This document shows positions 59,604-64,000 of a DNA stretch of 64,000 nucleotides, piece by piece. How positions within the stretch are numbered: the first letter of the stretch is position 1; the number at the start of each line of letters is the position of its first letter. The stretch lies in NCBI GenBank assembly GCA_934047225.1, contig OW203990.1, positions 29,739,045 through 29,803,044 of the forward strand, written 5' to 3'. Both the position numbers and the translations under genes were made by a program. This DNA comes from Ypsolopha sequella. Its lineage: Eukaryota; Arthropoda; Insecta; Lepidoptera; Ypsolophidae. A model generated the notes under the pieces. It worked only from the letters and a program-made list of their open reading frames with translations. It was not told where the DNA came from and ran no database searches.

Positions 59604-61823
59604 TATAACTGTAATTAAAGCATTTAAATCGCTTAACTTGAAAAAAACCGAGGACTTATGGGGCCTATCTGTGAAAGTTATAAGTTCTGTTATTGATTTA
59701 ATAGCTCCTTATTTGGCATTAATTTTTAATAAATGTGTAGATGATGGTATCTTTCCTGACTTAATGAAGTTTAGTAAATTGATCCCCCTTTTTAAATCAG
59801 GCGACCACGGGGACCCTTCAAACTATAGACCTGTGTCAGTTTTACCGGTATTGAGTAAGGTTTTTGAAAAAATAGTTTTTAATCAATTGTTATTTCATTT
59901 TAATTTAAATAAGTTACTTCACTGTGAACAATATGGATTCACTAGAGGGATGTCAACCACAGATGCAGGAGTTGCTTTAGTTAAGCACATTTTTGATGCT
60001 TGGGAAGAAAAGCAAGATGCATTTGGTGTATTTTGTGACCTCTCGAAAGCCTTTGATTGCGTTAATCATGAAACACTCTTATGTAAATTGGATCACTACG
60101 GAGTGAGGGGCAAATCTTTGGCGTTATTGAAGTCATATCTTAGTGATCGTATTCAAAAGGTAGACATTAACGGGGTAAAATCAAGTGGAGCATTAGTTAA
60201 AATGGGTGTCCCGCAGGGTTCCATATTAGGGCCCTTGCTGTTTTTAATTTACATAAATGACCTTCCATATTTAGTTAAAGACTTAACGAAGATAGTATTA
60301 TTCGCAGACGACACGTCACTTATTTTTAAAGTTAATAGACGTAAAGATATCCTGGACGGCGCGAATACAACTTTATCACTGGTGCTTGATTGGTTTACTG
60401 TAAATAATTTAGTTTTAAACGCAAAAAAGACAAAGTGTATAAAATTTACGTTACCAAATGTAATTCAAGTGGATGGTAATTTGCTTTTGCAGGGGTCCAA
60501 GCTGGAGTTAGTTAACGAAACAAAGTTTTTAGGCATTACGGTAGACTCTCGTCTTCAGTGGGGTCCCCACATAGAAGCCCTATGTGGTAGACTTAGTTCG
60601 GCCGCATACGCTGTTAGACGCATAAGACAAATTACTGATGTAGATACTGCTAGACTAGTCTATTTTAGTTACTTTCACAGCATTATGTCATACGGCATGC
60701 TGTTATGGGGTAGAGCCGCGGATACAGACGCAGTCTTTGTTTTGCAGAAGAGAGCAATTCGGGCTATTTATAATATGAAGCACCGGGATTCATTAAGACA
60801 AAAGTTCAAAGAAATTAATATATTAACGGTTCCTTGTGAATATATTTACCAAGTCCTTAGATATGTCAGAAAAAATGTTGAGTCTTTCCCAAGGCTTGGT
60901 AAGCAACATTGTAAGGAGACCAGAAATAAGCATAAACTGGCTTTTCCAAAAATCAGACTCGCTAAGGTGAGTACCTCTTTTGTAGGACATGGTATAAGAT
61001 TTTACAATAAACTTCCAAAGGAGGTCCTTACTTTGTCAGAGAATAAGTTTAAACTGTATATTAAGCAGGGCCTATTGAAAAAGGCATATTATAAAATAAA
61101 TGAATATTTGGATGATGGTGAAGCATGGTGTTACAGTGATAATGATACTCGTAGTAAGTTATAATTTAATTAAATAGTATAATTTCTTAACTTATGATTC
61201 CTCTAAGGTGTAAACATTAATTGATTATAGACTGTAAAAGGAAAAGGACTATATGAGACAGGTAGACAAAGATATATATGTTTTTCTTTTTTTCATTAAC
61301 CTGAATTCCTACTGTCTTGTATTTTCTTATCCCTTGGTTAAAGTAGATATAAGTCATATATTGTATAGTATAAGTTTTATGTTGAAAAAAAGACATGATC
61401 TTGCTAAGTTTCTTGCCCTTCTTCTTAGCAAGACTAATCGAATGGGCGGAGGTAGGCATGTATTTATATATGTAACCTATTAGTATGTAGTATATAGGAT
61501 GGGATTTGGTCGGCCGCCTGGATTCGTGCTGGGGGCTCGGTTGGTGATCACTGAACCTTGTTCCTGGTCCCTGGCCGGGTCTCCGGTATGGGTTCGGGCG
61601 GCTGATTGGATTTTACCTTGTATAATATATATTTTACCTATCATTTTAATCGTAAATATATTGCTACATAAATTAAATAAACCTTTAATTTAGTTCATGT
61701 ACATTTATTATTCTATTACATATATTTTCTTTATTAGATTAAATTTGACGTGTAAAAAGTGTATATATCTATACCTGCTTTGCAAAATAAACTATTTGAA
61801 TTTGAATTTGAATTTGAATTTGA
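59604..61823 (+). mobile_element. 5'-truncated LINE with intact reverse transcriptase frame
   Basis: The element runs from about 59604, where recognisable LINE codons begin (IKAFKSLN), through the reverse transcriptase and a 660-bp 3' untranslated region to a (tttgaa)n tail at 61794-61823. The endonuclease domain and everything before the palm are missing, as usual for truncated LINE insertions. Related 3' ends lie at 33541-34032 (reverse) and, as a fragment, at about 41245-41292. The tail type and motifs fit the CR1/L2/jockey group; the exact clade needs a tree. Confidence 0.88.
59638..61164 (+). CDS. Non-LTR retrotransposon reverse transcriptase (C-terminal 508 codons)
   Basis: The protein copies element RNA into DNA at a nicked chromosomal target. 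Reverse-transcriptase motifs appear in order: SNYRPVSVLP at residues 61-70, QYGFTRGMSTTDA at 98-110, FCDLSKAFDCVNH at 132-144 (first catalytic Asp), MGVPQGSILGPLLFLIYIND at 189-208, and LFADDTS at 221-227 (the catalytic Asp pair). The C-terminal region has the W-G-x-A and F-Y-N-K-L-P patterns of LINE thumb/tail. There is no ATG at the start: the frame begins at a TTG and is open further upstream, because the element is 5'-truncated. No stop or frameshift interrupts the frame, so the insertion is recent, yet without promoter, endonuclease and N-terminus it is almost certainly inactive. Confidence 0.9.
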   Translation: MKKTEDLWGLSVKVISSVIDLIAPYLALIFNKCVDDGIFPDLMKFSKLIPLFKSGDHGDPSNYRPVSVLPVLSKVFEKIVFNQLLFHFNLNKLLHCEQYGFTRGMSTTDAGVALVKHIFDAWEEKQDAFGVFCDLSKAFDCVNHETLLCKLDHYGVRGKSLALLKSYLSDRIQKVDINGVKSSGALVKMGVPQGSILGPLLFLIYINDLPYLVKDLTKIVLFADDTSLIFKVNRRKDILDGANTTLSLVLDWFTVNNLVLNAKKTKCIKFTLPNVIQVDGNLLLQGSKLELVNETKFLGITVDSRLQWGPHIEALCGRLSSAAYAVRRIRQITDVDTARLVYFSYFHSIMSYGMLLWGRAADTDAVFVLQKRAIRAIYNMKHRDSLRQKFKEINILTVPCEYIYQVLRYVRKNVESFPRLGKQHCKETRNKHKLAFPKIRLAKVSTSFVGHGIRFYNKLPKEVLTLSENKFKLYIKQGLLKKAYYKINEYLDDGEAWCYSDNDTRSKL

Positions 61824-61860
61824 AAAAGACTTAAGGGAAGAGAAAAGAGAGAGGACCGCT

Positions 61861-61925
61861 AGGTCACCTCGTGTTCTACCTCTAGGTCACCTCGGGTTCT
61901 ACCTCTAGGTCAATTCGGATTCTAT
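61861..61925. repeat. 23-bp tandem repeat, about 2.7 copies
   Basis: ctaggtcacctcgtgttcta repeats with small changes (cgggttc, attcggattc). Confidence 0.8.
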
Positions 61926-62248
61926 CTAAGCCAGTGGTTCTCACAGTTGTCTGGGCTACGAGTCTACGACCCATCTAATACAAGTTTAAAAACTCGGGAC
62001 CCACCTCTAGGAAATTTAATGGTTACCAATATGAATAAAGAACTTTTCAAATAACAAACAAAGTTTTAAAACATTTCAAAAGAAGTTAGATACTCTTTAC
62101 TCCTTTGATTGACACTGGCAAGTTATACATCATCTTATAGGCTGGTTGTTTGTTGATATATCTGAAAATAGAACGCACATCATTTCTTTTTTTTTTATTT
62201 GGATGAGCATAATTTTTCCGAGAATCTGGCGGGAATTCACTTGCAGCA

Positions 62249-63711
62249 ATGGAGCTCAGTCGAAGTGATTGTCGCGCTATGATTTATTATGACTATAAAA
62301 AAGTTTTAAGCCTCAAGAATGTTTTGAACTTTTGGCTACTACTTTTGGTGAGTCTGGTTGCTCACGAACAACAGTATTTAATTGGATTGCTGAATTTAAA
62401 AGAGGACGGGGATGTCTCAAAGATGAAGCGAAGACAGGTCGGCTGCCAACCGCGGTCACAGAAGAAAACGTTCGTGCAGTCGAAAAACTTATTCGCGAAA
62501 ACCAACGAATTATGTATGTAGAGCTGGAGCGAGAACAGGGAATTGGATCAGCAGCAATGCAAACCATAATTCACGACCACCTTTCTCTCCGTAAATGTTG
62601 TTTGTGATGGGTGCCACACAAACTTACCGATGAGCAGAAAGACCGTCGGTTGGATTGGTGCCTATTCATGATAGATAAATTCGACGGTGGTGAGAAAAAA
62701 AATGTGTATGATATACTGACTGGTGATGAAACATGGATTTATAACTATGATCCCGAAACAAAGTGACATTCCACTGTATGGTGCTTTGAAGATGAGCCAA
62801 CTCCAACGAAATGTCGCCGTGCACGAAGCACACAGAAACAAATGGTCGCCTCGTTTTTCAGCAAAACGGATCATATTGCTACTGTAGTGCTAGATAATTA
62901 ATTTTATTAATTATATTTTTTTTGTCTCTTTTTAGGAATTTTTGAAATTTGTGTTATTAAATATTTGTGCACATATATATATATTTATAAATGATATATA
63001 TATTTTAATTTTATTATATTGTTAAGTAATTTGTGTTAACTGTCTGTCTAGATTTTAAGCTTAGATTTAAATTAGTTTATGTGTATGTTTGGATTGTTAA
63101 TATTGACTAGTTTTTTGTAATTTCGTAATGTTAAATTTAAAATGTTAAAAATTAATGTTTTCTGATAATGCTGTGTTCACCTGTCATTGATGGCAACACC
63201 AGAACAAGGCCCAATGTATATATATTTATGTTGTTTGTGTTGACATTGTTGGTGTACCTTTTTTATAAATAAATAAATAAATAAATAATCAAAGAACGAT
63301 GAACTCCGAATGGTATGTGACAGTTTGTGCTCCAACAGTAATATCAGCTTGGTGTGACAAGCGACCGAAGTCAGGAATCCGACGCCTTCTCAGGCACCAC
63401 TACAATGCGGCGTCGCACACGTCTGCCAAAACACTTGACTTTTTCGACTCAAAAAATGCGTCAATCCTCCCTCACTCACCATATTCCCCTGACCTAGCAC
63501 CTTGTGATTTTACCTGTTTCCAAAAATCAAAGAAAAAATAAAGGGGAAGAAGTTTGAAAGCAAAGAAGATGCACTGGCTGCCTATATTTTCGAGATTTCT
63601 GAGGTGTCTAAAGAAGAGTGGTCATTGGTATTTTCCAATTAGTTCAGACGTCTGGAAAAGTGTACATGCTCAGGGTGAATACTTCGAAAAGATCGATACT
63701 TGTAGTAAAGA
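62249..63711 (+). pseudogene. mariner transposase, broken by frameshifts, stops, a catalytic change and an insertion
   Basis: The normal role is cut-and-paste transposition at TA sites. Seen in order: N-terminal MELSRSDCRAMIYYDYK; after a frameshift near 62310, ATTFGESGCSRTTVFNWIAE (helix-turn-helix region); WVPHKLTDEQ; the first catalytic Asp in ILTGDETWIYNYDP; after the insertion, MNSEWYVTVC; then RHHYNAASHTSAKT, where the second catalytic Asp of the usual H-H-D-N is Tyr; and PHSPYSPDLAPCDF with the third Asp. In-frame stops occur before WVPHK and before HSTVW (both TGA, probably from CGA), a second frameshift lies near 63508 and a TAG near 63640. About 345 codons is the usual family length. 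It cannot encode an active enzyme. Confidence 0.92.
62899..63289 (+). mobile_element. LINE-type 3' end inserted in the mariner transposase
   Basis: The transposase codons stop at gataat (62893-62898) and resume at caaagaacg (63290) in the same reading frame once these 391 bp are left out. The insert is noncoding and ends in (aaat)n, a LINE-like tail. ataat is present at both edges (62894-62898 and 63285-63289), a possible short target duplication that cannot be separated cleanly from the tail. Confidence 0.8.
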
Positions 63712-64000
63712 ATAAATTTTATAATTTTTGAGTATCTAATTTCTTTTGGCATGCCCCTCGTACAACTCTTCCACAGCAAAAGTTTTTTCATGAACGCGCA
63801 AATTTTATCGTGAACTGCAAAAATGTCTGATCCGTTTGAACCTTGCAAATACAAATTGAGTTTATTTAACTTCGAAAAATTATCCGCTGCATATCGGTCG
63901 GTTCGTGTGTCATTATACAGGCAGGACCCACTTAATATTTTGCTCTCTCACCAGTGGTCGTTACCCATAGATTGGGAAACCCTGCTCTAGGCATTAATTT

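Larger units (their letters stand above)
62077..63760 (+). mobile_element. mariner element, inactivated
   Basis: The right terminus, reverse complemented, reads acgaggggcatgccaaaaga and continues aattagatactc, followed outside by TA (63761-63762). On the left, caaaagaagttagatactc (62077-62095) matches the inner part of that repeat at 18 of 19 positions, but the outer 13 or so bases are lost or diverged. It contains the transposase relic and a 391-bp insertion. Confidence 0.85.
61932..63984. mobile_element. hAT-like shell with diverged ends, enclosing a mariner
   Basis: The left end cagtggttctcacagttg and the reverse complement of the right end cagggtttcccaatctat are similar and resemble hAT/Buster-type termini (cagnggttctca). 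The adjacent 8-mers atctaagc (61924-61931) and ctctaggc (63985-63992) agree at six of eight positions with TA in the centre, as expected for an aged 8-bp target duplication. No hAT coding sequence is present; the space between is filled by a mariner. This is an inference from the ends. Confidence 0.5.

Noticed and set aside
63299..63541. A separate 80-codon gene
   Set aside because: It is the C-terminal third of the mariner transposase relic, separated from the rest by the LINE-type insertion.

Overview
This window looks like a gene-poor, repeat-dominated piece of insect nuclear DNA, most likely from a moth or butterfly. The background is AT-rich. I find no host protein-coding gene, no complete tRNA and no rRNA. 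The only recognisable proteins are transposon proteins: a LINE reverse transcriptase, several LINE C-terminal remnants, a hAT C-terminal piece and a broken mariner transposase. The assignment to Lepidoptera is an inference from the mix of dispersed repeats: tRNA-derived SINEs, elements bounded by agggttccgta / tacggaaccct, the 'tatgtccagcagtggac' repeat, and LINE 3' ends of familiar lepidopteran type. No lineage-specific gene confirms it.

Layout. 0-22 kb: scattered transposon fragments. They include a MITE (2.0-2.4 kb), a 1-kb foldback element (4.15-5.14 kb), two LINE 3' ends that meet tail to tail (6.87-7.9 kb), several LINE and SINE 3' pieces (11-19.7 kb), a SINE with a triplicated tRNA-like head (15.9-16.26 kb), and a 533-bp hAT element with a perfect 8-bp target duplication (21.1-21.6 kb) sitting inside an older element. 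22.6-55.5 kb: nine unrelated minisatellite arrays separated by ordinary repeat-derived DNA. Their units are 67, 30, 25, 16, 39, 16, 68, 34 and 45 bp, and together they fill about 14.5 kb. The largest (25.26-30.93 kb, about 189 copies of a 30-mer) is open in one forward and at least one reverse frame only because 30 is divisible by three and the unit lacks stops in those frames. Between arrays lie a Mutator-like MITE with a 9-bp target duplication (41.1-41.8 kb), a second copy of the 1-kb foldback in opposite orientation (42.3-43.3 kb) and a large inverted-repeat block (50.1-51.7 kb). 52.9-64 kb: a repeat split by a LINE fragment that itself carries a 63-bp perfect foldback, a LINE with an unbroken 508-codon reverse-transcriptase frame (59.6-61.8 kb), and at the right edge a three-level nest: a hAT-like shell holding a dead mariner, which holds the 3' end of a LINE.

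The genes do not work together as a pathway; the sequence records serial insertion, truncation and satellite expansion. I did not find a convincing new biological system. The most unusual features are the density and variety of satellite arrays, higher-order duplications inside them, the inverted unit at the head of the 45-bp array, and the foldback structures. A heterochromatic, W-chromosomal or other low-recombination origin is plausible but cannot be shown from sequence alone.
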